From Diplocloster hominis (GTDB taxonomy: Bacteria; Bacillota; Clostridia; Lachnospirales; Lachnospiraceae): DNA of 64,000 bases. Numbering within the stretch: position 1 is the first letter of the stretch; every line of letters starts with the position of its first letter. A program made the translations under genes and the position numbers. Location: assembly GCF_032380655.1 (NCBI RefSeq), contig NZ_JAWDIY010000001.1, positions 310,001 to 374,000 of the forward strand. Direction: 5' to 3'. Shown here in pieces: positions 44,074 through 53,311 of this stretch. Under the pieces are notes generated by a model. The model had not been told where the DNA came from, ran no database searches, and worked only from the letters and a program-made list of their open reading frames with translations.

Positions 44074-45684
44074 CTAAGAATACAGTTTGCGATATTCTCC
44101 CGGTTTGATGCCGGTGGCCTTCTTAAAGCTCTTTGTAAAATGTTTCAGATCATTATAACCCACTGCCTCACAGACAGCGGCAATACTCATATTCGTCTCT
44201 TTCAGCAGATCCTTTGCCCGGTTCATCCGAATCTCTGTCAAATATTCCACGAAATTACTTCCGGTCTCTTTTTTAAACAGTGAACTAAAATAAGTGGCAT
44301 TGAATCCTGCCACACTGCTCACATCCTCAAGCGATATCGGCTTCATAAAGTTTTGTTGTATGTACTGCTTCGCCAGGCGGATGGGCCGGATATTTTCCTC
44401 TTTCTTTTCCTTTAACATGATCTCCAGGGACCAAGAAACCAGATCGGAAAAATAGTGAAATATTTCATCCACACTTCCGCACCGCTGTGCGTATTTTCTG
44501 AATTTTTGTGCAATATCGCCCTCTGTAAGCGGCAGTTGGTTCTTGCGCACCAGCATAGCATAAGTATCGCACGCCTCCAGGGCCAGATTCAGGATATCTA
44601 TCCCGTTCATATCACGGACGCTTCCCACGGCTGTCCTAAGATCCGCAATCACCTTCAAGGCCGCGTCTTTATTCAGAATCTCCAGCGCCTGATCCATGGC
44701 TTTGTTAAAACCGGCCAAAAGGGCGTCCACCTGCTCCTTCTGGTCATTCCGCTCCACATGATCGATCAGCCGGCCGGTCCCCTCGATCAGCTGCTGCGCG
44801 ATGGCCTCGCGGGCGTCCTCGCAGGAAGCGGCGATCTTACCGATCTGCTCCACTGCCTCCCCGACCCCGATGGTAAATTCCACATAACCAAAGGCACTCT
44901 TCTGGACGGTCAGCTCATCCAGCACTTCTTTCAGCTGCTTTCTGATCAGCTTTCTATTCTCCGCCTTATAATTCAACAGATAGAAGCTGCTGTTCTCAAG
45001 GCCGAAATGCTCCATATCAAAACATTCGCCGCCAAGCTGCCGGTTCATAATCTGAACGACTTTCTCTTCCAGCACCTTAATACTGCTGTCGTACTGCTCA
45101 TCCACGCCGCAGTCATATTTCACCACAGCCACCTGGAAACAGCCCTCCCGGAAGTGGTAGTGGTAATCTTCGTTCACCTGAGCAAGAGTGATATCCTCCT
45201 GTTCCGGCTTCATCATTATTTCCAGGAACAGGTTCGCCCTGAGTCTGTCTATGTCACTTTGGAGCCGCATTTTCAAGCGCTCCTCGTTGCTTATACGCTC
45301 CGTCCTGCGCATATGTTTTTCCGCGATCTGTTCCAGGGTATGGGTCAGTTCTTCTTTTTTGATCGGTTTCAGCAGGTAGTCTCCCACCCCGTATTTTATG
45401 GCATGCTGCGCATACTCAAAATGCCGGAACCCACTGATAATGATAAATTCCAGTGTATCGCTGAGTGCCTTTGAGCGTTCGATCAGTTCCAAACCATCGT
45501 ATCCGGGCATTCTTATATCCGTGATCATCAGATCCGGCTCCAGGGCCTTCACCATTTCCAGCGCTTCCAGGCCGTTATGGGCGATCCCGATCACTTCCAT
45601 CCCCAGTGATTCCCAGTCTATCAGCCCATATATGAGCTGGCATACTTTATCCTCGTCATCTGCGATGATAACTTTTAACAGCAT
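44074..45684 (-). CDS. AraC-type response regulator (long form)
   Basis: A 536-residue regulator. Receiver (1-125) with phosphoacceptor Asp56 in MITDIRMPGYDG and Lys in DYLLKPIKK. A middle domain of about 270 residues follows, and the C-terminal AraC helix-turn-helix (about 435-535) contains YFSSLFKKETGSNFVEYL. First gene of a three-gene operon with the kinase and the pseudo-ATPase. The adjacent importer with its own promoter is the probable target. Confidence 0.94.
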   Translation of the reverse strand: MLLKVIIADDEDKVCQLIYGLIDWESLGMEVIGIAHNGLEALEMVKALEPDLMITDIRMPGYDGLELIERSKALSDTLEFIIISGFRHFEYAQHAIKYGVGDYLLKPIKKEELTHTLEQIAEKHMRRTERISNEERLKMRLQSDIDRLRANLFLEIMMKPEQEDITLAQVNEDYHYHFREGCFQVAVVKYDCGVDEQYDSSIKVLEEKVVQIMNRQLGGECFDMEHFGLENSSFYLLNYKAENRKLIRKQLKEVLDELTVQKSAFGYVEFTIGVGEAVEQIGKIAASCEDAREAIAQQLIEGTGRLIDHVERNDQKEQVDALLAGFNKAMDQALEILNKDAALKVIADLRTAVGSVRDMNGIDILNLALEACDTYAMLVRKNQLPLTEGDIAQKFRKYAQRCGSVDEIFHYFSDLVSWSLEIMLKEKKEENIRPIRLAKQYIQQNFMKPISLEDVSSVAGFNATYFSSLFKKETGSNFVEYLTEIRMNRAKDLLKETNMSIAAVCEAVGYNDLKHFTKSFKKATGIKPGEYRKLYS

Positions 45685-45822
45685 CCATTTTACCCCTTTA
45701 TATTTAAATAAATACCCTTATTCCTATTGTGGTAAAACAACTTTACTAAATTTATTGTATTGGGATTCGATCTAATTGTCAACTTAAACCCAGGGATTTT
45801 TATAGGGTAAAAGAAAGAGAGC

Positions 45823-45848
45823 GGCCCCGGCTTCTGACCGCCGGGGCC
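45823..45848 (-). terminator. Terminator downstream of the fucose-isomerase-like gene
   Basis: A perfect 9-bp stem GGCCCCGGC / GCCGGGGCC with an 8-base loop, followed on the minus strand by GCTCTCTTTCTTTT. It separates this operon from the regulator operon at 41577-45684. Confidence 0.8.
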
Positions 45849-45893
45849 TTCCTATAGCCGGTCTTTCACGTCGGCTTCTATAATCTTACTTCC

Positions 45894-47093
45894 TTATTTG
45901 ATCTGGCTGAAGTATTCGTCGATTACTTCCTTCCAGTCCCCTTTGCAGATAATATGATGGTTGCTGATTGGGCAGCTGGAGAAATATCCGGTTCCGTCTG
46001 TGAGACGCAGGCGCATCTGCGAACGGCACAGGTCGCTTCTGTGCATGGTCTCAAGTAACTCGGCACGTCCGGCGTAATATCTATGCAGCGTATCGTCACA
46101 TTTGAAAATAGTCATGGGCTGGGCCGCGATATCGCAGGTCACCGCCACGCCTATTCCGGATTCGAAATGGGTGGTCAGGCGGTAGGAGTCGGGCATATCT
46201 ATAGGAAGGGTACAGTGGGCAAAGATAATCTCACTCTTGCCCGGGTCCATGCAGCTGGGGTTTGCCATAAATCCGGATACACCTGTCAATGCCTTCAGCA
46301 CAGCCATGCTCACGAGACTCTTCTGATCGCCCTCACAGGCGGCCGGAATGCCTTCCGCGTTTAGTATCGCCAAAGCAAGACATCCTGTGGTATGGATCAT
46401 ATCTAAAAGATCAAAACATTTTACGGTAACCCCGTTTAAATGATATTTCCCAATCAGGCGTTTGAGCGCCCCATAGACATTCAGCGCCTTCTGCGTTTCC
46501 TCCGGGCGGTATCCCTGATTCTTCAATTCTTCTGTGTATGTATTTTCCGGATAACCGCCTTTTTCATATTCCGCCACCAGCTCATCCAGTCCGAATAAAA
46601 CGAGCTCCATACCGCTTACTTTTTTTACCGCATCGAAATCTGCGTCGCTGGCAATCAGGCCTCCCGGAGTTCCAAAGCATCCAAGCTTCGTATGCTTTAA
46701 TTCATCCTTTGCATCCGCCACCCTTTTCAAAACCTTTAAGCGCGCCGCGATCTCTTCCGCAGAACCGTGGAGGATCTCCCCCTTCAGGCTGTGTTCCTGG
46801 AGGAATCCCAGGATCTCCATGGATGCCGCCAGGGAATTATATCCGGGGGTAGTCAATAAGATGTACGGTTCCTCTGTCTCCTGGTACAAGGCCTTAAACC
46901 CCTGCTCTGCCCCGCCGGAAGCAATGAAATAGACCGGGAGAGGCTGGTCTTTCACCTCATCCATCTGTGCGCATTTTATGTCCACTCCCATGGCTTTGCT
47001 CAGCTCTTCCAAAAATTCCTGGCTGTAGGTGGGTATATAACGGTCATTACACTCTGCCGGCCCCATTAAAAACTTTACTTTTAATTCTTCCAT
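45894..47093 (-). CDS. L-fucose/L-arabinose isomerase-family-like protein
   Basis: A 399-residue protein that resembles the L-fucose/L-arabinose isomerase fold family in overall layout: an N-terminal Rossmann-like region (to about 150) with GCFGTPGGLIASDAD, a central domain with CFDLLDMIHTTGCLAL, AACEGDQKSLVSMAVLKAL and NPSCMDPGKSEIIFAHCTLP, and a small C-terminal part. The family uses Glu/Asp/His to bind Mn2+; the Glu in ACEGD and the His in FAHCTLP are the likely metal ligands here. It is shorter than FucI (about 590). GAGGAAAAA precedes the ATG, 59 bp after the nucleoside hydrolase gene. Confidence 0.7.
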   Translation of the reverse strand: MEELKVKFLMGPAECNDRYIPTYSQEFLEELSKAMGVDIKCAQMDEVKDQPLPVYFIASGGAEQGFKALYQETEEPYILLTTPGYNSLAASMEILGFLQEHSLKGEILHGSAEEIAARLKVLKRVADAKDELKHTKLGCFGTPGGLIASDADFDAVKKVSGMELVLFGLDELVAEYEKGGYPENTYTEELKNQGYRPEETQKALNVYGALKRLIGKYHLNGVTVKCFDLLDMIHTTGCLALAILNAEGIPAACEGDQKSLVSMAVLKALTGVSGFMANPSCMDPGKSEIIFAHCTLPIDMPDSYRLTTHFESGIGVAVTCDIAAQPMTIFKCDDTLHRYYAGRAELLETMHRSDLCRSQMRLRLTDGTGYFSSCPISNHHIICKGDWKEVIDEYFSQIK

Positions 47094-47152
47094 GGCTTTT
47101 TCCTCCTTTTCAGACGGACGGATGTCTTTCCATTCGTTCCATTCCTGTATGG

Positions 47153-48106
47153 TTACTGTATCTTAAGTGTTCTGAAAATGTAATCTTTATATTTGTCCGC
47201 GTGCAGCTTACTGCAGATAGATACATTCGGTTCTTTTCCCGAAAAGTGATTGACATCTACCAGCACGGCCCCATAGCTTGGGCCGTTGGAAACATCTACT
47301 TCACAGTAATATTTTTCACATTTGTCGATGCATTCCGGATACAGGGCCGCCGCCATAGCGGAAGGGTCTGCCATATCCAGATAATTATCTCCGAACCGCT
47401 CCTGGTTCATTGCCAGCAGTTTTTTATTGCAGTCAATGGCAAATTTCCCAAGTTCGCTGCCATTTTGAATTTTTTCAATCTCCTGCGGATTCAGCATACT
47501 GTCCCCCAGGCAGGCATCCCACCCTACATAGATAATTTCGTCAAGCCCTGATTCCGTGACGATCTTAGCCGCTTCCGCGTCCTGCCAGATGTTAAATTCG
47601 GCCACAGGAGTCACATTGCCGGTGCCAAGTCCCGCAGTCCCCATGATGACGATGCGGCCGGCTTTTTTCATCGCTTCACAGTCAAGTCTGATGGCCAATG
47701 CCAGATTGGTGAGGGGGCCCAATGCCACGATGTCAATCTCTCCTGCCTCACTTTCCCTGAGTGTATCCAGCATTTTAAAAATACCATTTTCCTTCTGTGC
47801 CTTCAGGCGTTTTGGCACAAGTCCGATATCCCCCATACCGTCATTGCCGTGGGTTTCATGGGCAAATACCAGATCCCGCAGAAGCATTTTTTCCGAACCT
47901 ATATACACCGGAGGCTCGTAAGTCCCTGCATATTCAATAGTGGTCAGTGTATTGATGGTGGCCTGCTTTACATCCACATTTCCTGACACCGTTGTAATCA
48001 GCACAATCTCGTATGCCGGATCATTCAGCGCCATCGCTATCGCCATAGCATCATCAGAGCCGCAGTCTGTGTCAATGATTATTTTTTTCCTTCTTGTTGT
48101 CTCCAT
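47153..48106 (-). CDS. Nucleoside hydrolase (inosine-uridine preferring type)
   Basis: A 317-residue enzyme that cleaves ribonucleosides to base and ribose. The family metal-binding motif reads IIDTDCGSDDAMA, in which the usual Pro is Cys15 while D12, D14, D18 and D19 are kept. TTVSGNVDVKQATINTL, the middle region EIDIVALGPLTNLALAI and NIWQDAEAA are typical. An upstream in-frame ATG at 48190 lies inside the TenA gene; the ATG at 48106 is preceded by GAGGAG and starts 2 bp after the TenA stop. Substrate preference cannot be read. Confidence 0.92.
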   Translation of the reverse strand: METTRRKKIIIDTDCGSDDAMAIAMALNDPAYEIVLITTVSGNVDVKQATINTLTTIEYAGTYEPPVYIGSEKMLLRDLVFAHETHGNDGMGDIGLVPKRLKAQKENGIFKMLDTLRESEAGEIDIVALGPLTNLALAIRLDCEAMKKAGRIVIMGTAGLGTGNVTPVAEFNIWQDAEAAKIVTESGLDEIIYVGWDACLGDSMLNPQEIEKIQNGSELGKFAIDCNKKLLAMNQERFGDNYLDMADPSAMAAALYPECIDKCEKYYCEVDVSNGPSYGAVLVDVNHFSGKEPNVSICSKLHADKYKDYIFRTLKIQ

Positions 48107-48108
48107 TA

Positions 48109-48825
48109 CTACTCCTCTACCATGGTAAATTTTTTGGGGAAAATGTGGTCCAGCGGCCACGTCGTCATATTTTGATACATGTCCTGCCATTGCAGAATCT
48201 CATAATTACAGCCGGCTGCGAAAATTTCCAGAAGCTTTGCCTGTTCCCTTTCCGTCTTATTCCGGCAAAGCCTGTTCACCATTCGGATCTCATTGTCTGT
48301 TTTATTCAGATATGCCTCACTGACATAAAAGGCTAGCCATTGGTAATACATATTATCCTCCGGCAGCAAACATTTGGGCAGCAGGTCCTCCCCGAAGAAA
48401 CGGTACAATATGTTACAGGGGAATAACGCCATCATACATTCGGCCAGACCGCCCTGCTCTGCGCACATCAATTGAAATGCCGTGTAGGAACGCTTTGCCG
48501 GAGCTTCCATAACGGCATCCATCTCCTCCAGGCTCACCCCCACCTGCTCCGCCCAGAAATCCCGGTTCACCATAACCGTTCCTTCCATGGTGTTTTTTAC
48601 GATCTGATACCATTCCTCCATCTCGGCAAAACAGCTGCATTTTGAAAAACCCACAGCCCAGCATCTGGTATAATCCAACAAATACTGATAATTCTGTTTT
48701 ATCTGAAACCGAAATTTTTCATAGGGCATGGTTCCCTTTAATATATCCTGCATATGCGGAGTCTCTTCGATTACTCCACACACCTCACGGATAACAGGAA
48801 CCAGCTTTTCTTCATAGAATCCCAT
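48109..48825 (-). CDS. TenA/thiaminase II-family protein
   Basis: A 238-residue all-helical protein of the TenA/PqqC group. The catalytic-type Cys is in MALFPCNILYRFFGE, and typical segments are QNYQYLLDYTR and FAAGCNYEILQWQDMYQ (the latter aligned with the C-terminal Glu region). Family members hydrolyse the C-N bond of aminopyrimidines or thiamin breakdown products. No thiamin gene is near; the setting is nucleoside salvage, so a different base-like substrate is possible. AAGGAG precedes the ATG; gene gap to the phosphorylase is 36 bp. Confidence 0.88.
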   Translation of the reverse strand: MGFYEEKLVPVIREVCGVIEETPHMQDILKGTMPYEKFRFQIKQNYQYLLDYTRCWAVGFSKCSCFAEMEEWYQIVKNTMEGTVMVNRDFWAEQVGVSLEEMDAVMEAPAKRSYTAFQLMCAEQGGLAECMMALFPCNILYRFFGEDLLPKCLLPEDNMYYQWLAFYVSEAYLNKTDNEIRMVNRLCRNKTEREQAKLLEIFAAGCNYEILQWQDMYQNMTTWPLDHIFPKKFTMVEE

Positions 48826-48861
48826 ACCCGGCAGCTCCTTTCCGTCCTATGTGCCTGTCTT

Positions 48862-49611
48862 TTACTTTTTATCTCTTTCTATCAGAATTTTGACCGCGTC
48901 ACAGGCAAGCTCAATGGTGTGGTCATTCATACTGCCGTATGCCATAATCGCACCGGCTCTTGCGCCTCTGATCGAGGATACGATAAACAGCGCCGCCGTC
49001 TCCATCTCGGATGCCATTACCCCGCTCTTCTCCCACGCCTCCCAGCGCTGATGAAGCCTGCCGCTGTTAGGCATACTGTCCGGGTCATGCTGTCCATAAA
49101 AAGAATCTTTGGACTGCGCAATTCCCTCCGCGAAGTTATATCCCTTATCCCTGCACGCCCTGGCCAGCGCGTCGGTCACATGGCGGTCCGCGATGGCCGG
49201 GTATTCAATCGGAACATAATGGACCGTGGTCCCTTCATCTCTGACAGCCCCGGTGATGATAACGCCTTCCAGGCTTTCGTCATAGCTCTCCTGGCACACC
49301 CGTCCGCAGGTCCCCACCCGGATAAACGTATCGGCGCCGCAATGAATCAGTTCTTCCAGCGCGATGGCTGTCGACGGGCATCCCATACCTGTGCTGATGA
49401 CCGTTACTTTCTCCCCGTTTAGCGTACCCGTCCAGGTCTTATGCTCTCTGTTATGCGCCACAAGCTTCGGATTCTGCAGATGCCGGGCAATAAGATCTGT
49501 ACGGAACGGGTCACCCGGAAGCAGCACATATCTGCCGATATCCTCTTTCCTGCAGCAGATGTGGTACTGCTGCCCCAAGTCATTGATTACCTCTTTACTC
49601 TGTATTGACAT
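48862..49611 (-). CDS. udp: Nucleoside phosphorylase, uridine-phosphorylase type
   Basis: A 249-residue enzyme that splits a nucleoside with phosphate. The phosphate loop is in LPGDPFRTDLIARHL (near 29-43); STGMGCPSTAIALEEL and VGTCGRV are the second set of family motifs, and the ribose/base region has EMETAALFIV (Glu). Closest in pattern to uridine phosphorylase, though purine or modified-base specificity is not excluded. It overlaps the MFS gene by 17 bp, so both are translated together. Confidence 0.92.
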   Translation of the reverse strand: MSIQSKEVINDLGQQYHICCRKEDIGRYVLLPGDPFRTDLIARHLQNPKLVAHNREHKTWTGTLNGEKVTVISTGMGCPSTAIALEELIHCGADTFIRVGTCGRVCQESYDESLEGVIITGAVRDEGTTVHYVPIEYPAIADRHVTDALARACRDKGYNFAEGIAQSKDSFYGQHDPDSMPNSGRLHQRWEAWEKSGVMASEMETAALFIVSSIRGARAGAIMAYGSMNDHTIELACDAVKILIERDKK

Positions 49612-50788
49612 TTTTCTCTACCTCCTGCTTATTTTCGCTTGTATTTAATTGCAAAACCACGGCAGCCGCGATACTTACAGCCATCATAATAATTGCATAC
49701 CTGAAAGAAAATCCCACACCCAGCCTTCCCACCAGAAACCCTGTTACGACAGGCGTAAGAATATCCGACAGGCCGCCCGCAGTGGCTACCAGCGAGCTGG
49801 CTACACTAATGCGCTCATAGCCGATTCTGGTGGCAACCGCGACGATAACGCTGAACAATACTCCCAGAAAAAATCCGGCCGTAAACATCCCTATAAAATA
49901 GGCCGCCACCGTATGAATCGCAAGCGCAGCCGCCACCGCGGCCATTGCACAGATATTGTTGACCAGCAGTACCATCTGGGCTTTTACTTTTTTCAGCACA
50001 AGCACAAAAACAAAGGAACCGATTACACAACCCACATTATAGACCGTCAGCATAAATGCGGACGTTGACTGTGATATCCCTATATTTTCGGCAAAGCTTG
50101 AGAGGTAGAGACCCAGCGTATTCACCACCGCGCTGTACGCCGCGCATATGAGCAGGATGGCCCCGTAGGCCAGCAGCTTGTGCTTCACATGGATGGGTTT
50201 TACACTCTCCTCGTGATTTAGTGCATGCTCCTTCAAATCCAGCTTCACAAACGGCATACAGATCAGCATCACGACAGGCACAATCAATAATATGTAGTAG
50301 GCATAGAAGAAGATCTTGCCGCCTGCCAGCAATACACCCACCAAAAATGGGGTGGCAAAGCTCCCCAGGCCGAACAGCGCCTGCCCCGCGCTCAGCGAGC
50401 CCGCATAATTCTTCCGGAAAGCTACACTTAAGAGTACCGGACATACGGTATCCTGCGCTCCCATCCCCACGCCTCCGAGGAAGGCAAAGCAAAGACCCGC
50501 ATAGTAATTCACAAAAGTCGGAAGTCCAAAAAGAAAGACTGCTATCAGGATAACGCCCCCCGCCAGCACTTTGACCGGGCCCAGTTTTTCCACCAGCCTT
50601 CCTGTCGTATAGACGGTAAGCACACGCCCGAAAGCATAGGCCGAACCCAGAAGTACTACCTGATCCAGCTGCATATGATACATTTTCACCAGATGGGGAA
50701 GGCCGCTGCCCACCACGATACAGGCTGCTCCTGTTAAAAAATACATGGCAAATGCCAAAAACGCGATAAGAGTATTATTTTTCCGCAT
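49595..50788 (-). CDS. MFS transporter
   Basis: A 397-residue major facilitator with 12 predicted helices. Segments such as GRVLTVYTTGRLVEKLGPVK (loop between helices 2 and 3) and a similar one in the second half support the family. There is no clear sugar-transport signature. It may move a nucleoside, base or product across the membrane, in the same operon as the ECF importer (3 bp gap) and the phosphorylase (overlap). Why two carriers are needed is not clear; one could export the sugar or base part. Confidence 0.9.
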   Translation of the reverse strand: MRKNNTLIAFLAFAMYFLTGAACIVVGSGLPHLVKMYHMQLDQVVLLGSAYAFGRVLTVYTTGRLVEKLGPVKVLAGGVILIAVFLFGLPTFVNYYAGLCFAFLGGVGMGAQDTVCPVLLSVAFRKNYAGSLSAGQALFGLGSFATPFLVGVLLAGGKIFFYAYYILLIVPVVMLICMPFVKLDLKEHALNHEESVKPIHVKHKLLAYGAILLICAAYSAVVNTLGLYLSSFAENIGISQSTSAFMLTVYNVGCVIGSFVFVLVLKKVKAQMVLLVNNICAMAAVAAALAIHTVAAYFIGMFTAGFFLGVLFSVIVAVATRIGYERISVASSLVATAGGLSDILTPVVTGFLVGRLGVGFSFRYAIIMMAVSIAAAVVLQLNTSENKQEVEKNVNTE

Positions 50789-50791
50789 GAT

Positions 50792-51595
50792 TTACCTACT
50801 TATGATTTCTTCTATGGCATCCTTGATGTTGATGACCCTGCCTTCCAATCCCAGAGCCCTGCACACTCTGCTTACGTAAGGCTGTTTCAGCATCGCCTGC
50901 TCCAGTGCTTCAAAATCCCAGAAAATCTCTTCCGGAGTACCGCTGCGGACGATTCGTTTCTTTGCCATGACTATAACCTTTTTAAAATTGTCCGCCACGA
51001 ACTCCATATCATGGGATATCGTAATAACCGTTTTCCCTTTCTCGTGAAGAGTCTTAAGAATTTCACTCAGTCTCCTGTTTCCTTCAATATCCTGGCCCGC
51101 TGTCGGTTCATCAAAGATCAGAATGTCTGTCTCCATAGCAATTACTGCTGCGATGGTCACAAATTTACGTGTGGACAGCGGCAGGTTATAGGGATTTTCA
51201 TCTTTGTAACGTTCCATCCCGGTCATTGCAAGCGCCGTCTCCACTCTCCGGTTTTCCTCCTCCAAAGAAAGCTTCATCCTCTTGGGACCGAACCTCACCT
51301 CGCTCTCCACGGTGGAGTGGAAAATCTGGTCATCCGGATTCTGGAATACATATCCCACCACTTTGGATATCTGTGCGGTAGTATAATCTTTGGTATTCAT
51401 CTCTCCGATCAGGACCTGACCTTCTGTGGGCCGCAGAAGTCCATTCATCATCTTTACCGTGGTTGTCTTTCCGGCTCCGTTCTGCCCTACTATGGCCACA
51501 TTTTCTCCGGCCTTGATTTCCATGTTGATATGGTCCACCGCCAGGAAACCGCCCGGATATGAAAAGCTTACGTCTTTTAATACTAAATCGCTCAT
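50792..51595 (-). CDS. ECF transporter ATPase (EcfA2-like) with altered signature motif
   Basis: A 267-residue ATPase of the energy-coupling-factor module. Walker A is GQNGAGKTTT, the Q loop VFQNPDDQIF, Walker B ILIFDEPTAGQD and H loop TISHDMEF. Its ABC signature is LPLSTRKFV, unlike the usual LSGGQ, so the composite site that needs this motif should be weak or inactive. It overlaps EcfA1 by 4 bp. Together they would power the S/T pair at 52440-53917. Confidence 0.92.
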   Translation of the reverse strand: MSDLVLKDVSFSYPGGFLAVDHINMEIKAGENVAIVGQNGAGKTTTVKMMNGLLRPTEGQVLIGEMNTKDYTTAQISKVVGYVFQNPDDQIFHSTVESEVRFGPKRMKLSLEEENRRVETALAMTGMERYKDENPYNLPLSTRKFVTIAAVIAMETDILIFDEPTAGQDIEGNRRLSEILKTLHEKGKTVITISHDMEFVADNFKKVIVMAKKRIVRSGTPEEIFWDFEALEQAMLKQPYVSRVCRALGLEGRVINIKDAIEEIISR

Positions 51596-52452
51596 TTCTT
51601 ATCCCTTTCTTTGAGTGCCCCGGCAATGAGCTCTATCGCCTGTTTCTCTGTTACGGGTATCCTGGATACGGGCAGTCCTCTTTCCCTTAACCTGCTTCCC
51701 AATATCGCTACCTGCGGAAGTGCCGCCCCCTGGTCCAAAAGGGAAAGATCCGACAATAGTTCCTGTTTATCCCCTGAAGCAATCAGGCGTCCTTCTTTAA
51801 ATACCAGAACCTCGTCCGCATATTCCGCAATCAGGTCGATCTTGTGCTCTACCAATATGATGGTCTTATGTTTTTCCTTCAATGTTTTAATAATCGCAAA
51901 AACACTCTCCGTGCCTTCCGGGTCCAGCTGGCTGGTGGGTTCATCGATGATGAGGATATCGGGTTCCAGAACAATGACGGAGGCCAATGCCACTCTCTGC
52001 ATTTGTCCGCCTGACAGATCAAAAGGATTTTTTTCCGCTAGCGCTTCAATGTCGGTCATTTGCATAACTTCCACCACGCGTCTTTCGATCTCTTCCACCG
52101 GCACACCGAAATTCTCCAGACCATAAGCCACTTCCTCAAATACCGTCTCTTTTACACCGCTTATCTGGGTGAATGGATTCTGGAATACATATCCGATCTT
52201 CGCAGACAGTTCCCCGCCGTAATCCGTTGTCTTTTTTCCTTCCACAAGGACTTCGCCCTTTAACTCTCCCTTATAAAAATCTGGTATGAATCCTCGAAGC
52301 AGAGCACAGAATGTGGTTTTTCCTGATCCATTCTCTCCGATCACTCCATAGAATCTGCCCCGCTCGATGTTCACATTCAAGTCCCGGATAGCCGGTATCT
52401 TCGTCAGCGGATAGCAATACGTGACATTTTTAACTTCTATTATAGGATCCAT
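51592..52452 (-). CDS. ECF transporter ATPase (EcfA1-like)
   Basis: A 286-residue ATPase with canonical motifs: Walker A GENGSGKTTF, Q loop VFQNPFTQI, signature LSGGQMQRVAL, Walker B ILIIDEPTSQLD and H loop LVEHKID. The N-terminus KNVTYCYPLTKIPAIRDL is typical of ECF ATPases. Overlaps EcfT by 13 bp and EcfA2 by 4 bp. Confidence 0.94.
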   Translation of the reverse strand: MDPIIEVKNVTYCYPLTKIPAIRDLNVNIERGRFYGVIGENGSGKTTFCALLRGFIPDFYKGELKGEVLVEGKKTTDYGGELSAKIGYVFQNPFTQISGVKETVFEEVAYGLENFGVPVEEIERRVVEVMQMTDIEALAEKNPFDLSGGQMQRVALASVIVLEPDILIIDEPTSQLDPEGTESVFAIIKTLKEKHKTIILVEHKIDLIAEYADEVLVFKEGRLIASGDKQELLSDLSLLDQGAALPQVAILGSRLRERGLPVSRIPVTEKQAIELIAGALKERDKK

Positions 52453-53246
52453 AAAGCCACCCTCCCCGCCAATACCAGAACTGTGATGATCACTGCGGCA
52501 GCCGCCACTTCTCTTTCACATCCCGACTTTTCAAGATGAAATAAACGTGTCTTTTCTCCCTGTATGGAGAAGCCTCTCGCCTCCAGGGTAAGCACCCGCT
52601 CTTCCGAGCCGATCACTGCCCCCAGAATCAGAGGAACAAGGGACGGAAAGAACGCTTTTGCCCTGATGAAAATATTACCTTCTGTCTCTACCCCTCTGGC
52701 TTTTTGCGCATTCATGATCGTTTTACTGTTTTTGCTCAGAATTTCTATCATCTGCAGACTGGATGTAAATACATAGGCCGCCTTATAATTCATTCCGGAA
52801 GCTTCCATAGCTCTTGCAATCTCTTTGTTTTCTGTAGTCTGAAAAAGCCATATGAATATCCCTGCTATGTTCATAATCATAAATGATAAGGATATGGCTG
52901 TTTTCAACCCTTTTTCATAGATAGTTATGAATCCGAATTTCATAAGGAGTTCCCCGCCGGGAACCAGAAACGTCTGTACCACCAAAATAATAGCCGCTAC
53001 AATGGAGACTGCTTTCAGTACTTTAATACACTTTCTAAAGGCACCGCTTGCGATACACAGGACAGGTACTGCGATAAACCATGGGATAAGAAGCAGAGAC
53101 AGACCCACTTTTGTCACATGTACGGTTCCAATGATAAAGGTGCATACAATATATAAGCAGACTACCAGCAGCTTCGTTGACGGATAGAGCCCTGCCAGTT
53201 TATTTTCTTTGTGAATCTGTATCATTTCCGTATAAGTTTTTTCCAT
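52440..53246 (-). CDS. ECF transporter T component
   Basis: A 268-residue membrane protein with about five helices and the two EcfT coupling motifs, QKARGVETEG and LEARGFSIQG. It links the ATPases to the substrate-binding S subunit. Gene gap to the S component is 65 bp. Confidence 0.93.
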   Translation of the reverse strand: MEKTYTEMIQIHKENKLAGLYPSTKLLVVCLYIVCTFIIGTVHVTKVGLSLLLIPWFIAVPVLCIASGAFRKCIKVLKAVSIVAAIILVVQTFLVPGGELLMKFGFITIYEKGLKTAISLSFMIMNIAGIFIWLFQTTENKEIARAMEASGMNYKAAYVFTSSLQMIEILSKNSKTIMNAQKARGVETEGNIFIRAKAFFPSLVPLILGAVIGSEERVLTLEARGFSIQGEKTRLFHLEKSGCEREVAAAAVIITVLVLAGRVALWIL

Positions 53247-53311
53247 ATCTAACCTCTTTTACAGTATGGTTATTGTTTGATTCTTTGAAGAGCTGCCGGA
53301 GGGTATTTGTA

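Noticed and set aside
48107..48190. Longer N-terminus for the nucleoside hydrolase
   Set aside because: It would overlap the TenA gene by about 80 bp in another frame, and the ATG at 48106 has its own GAGGAG site.
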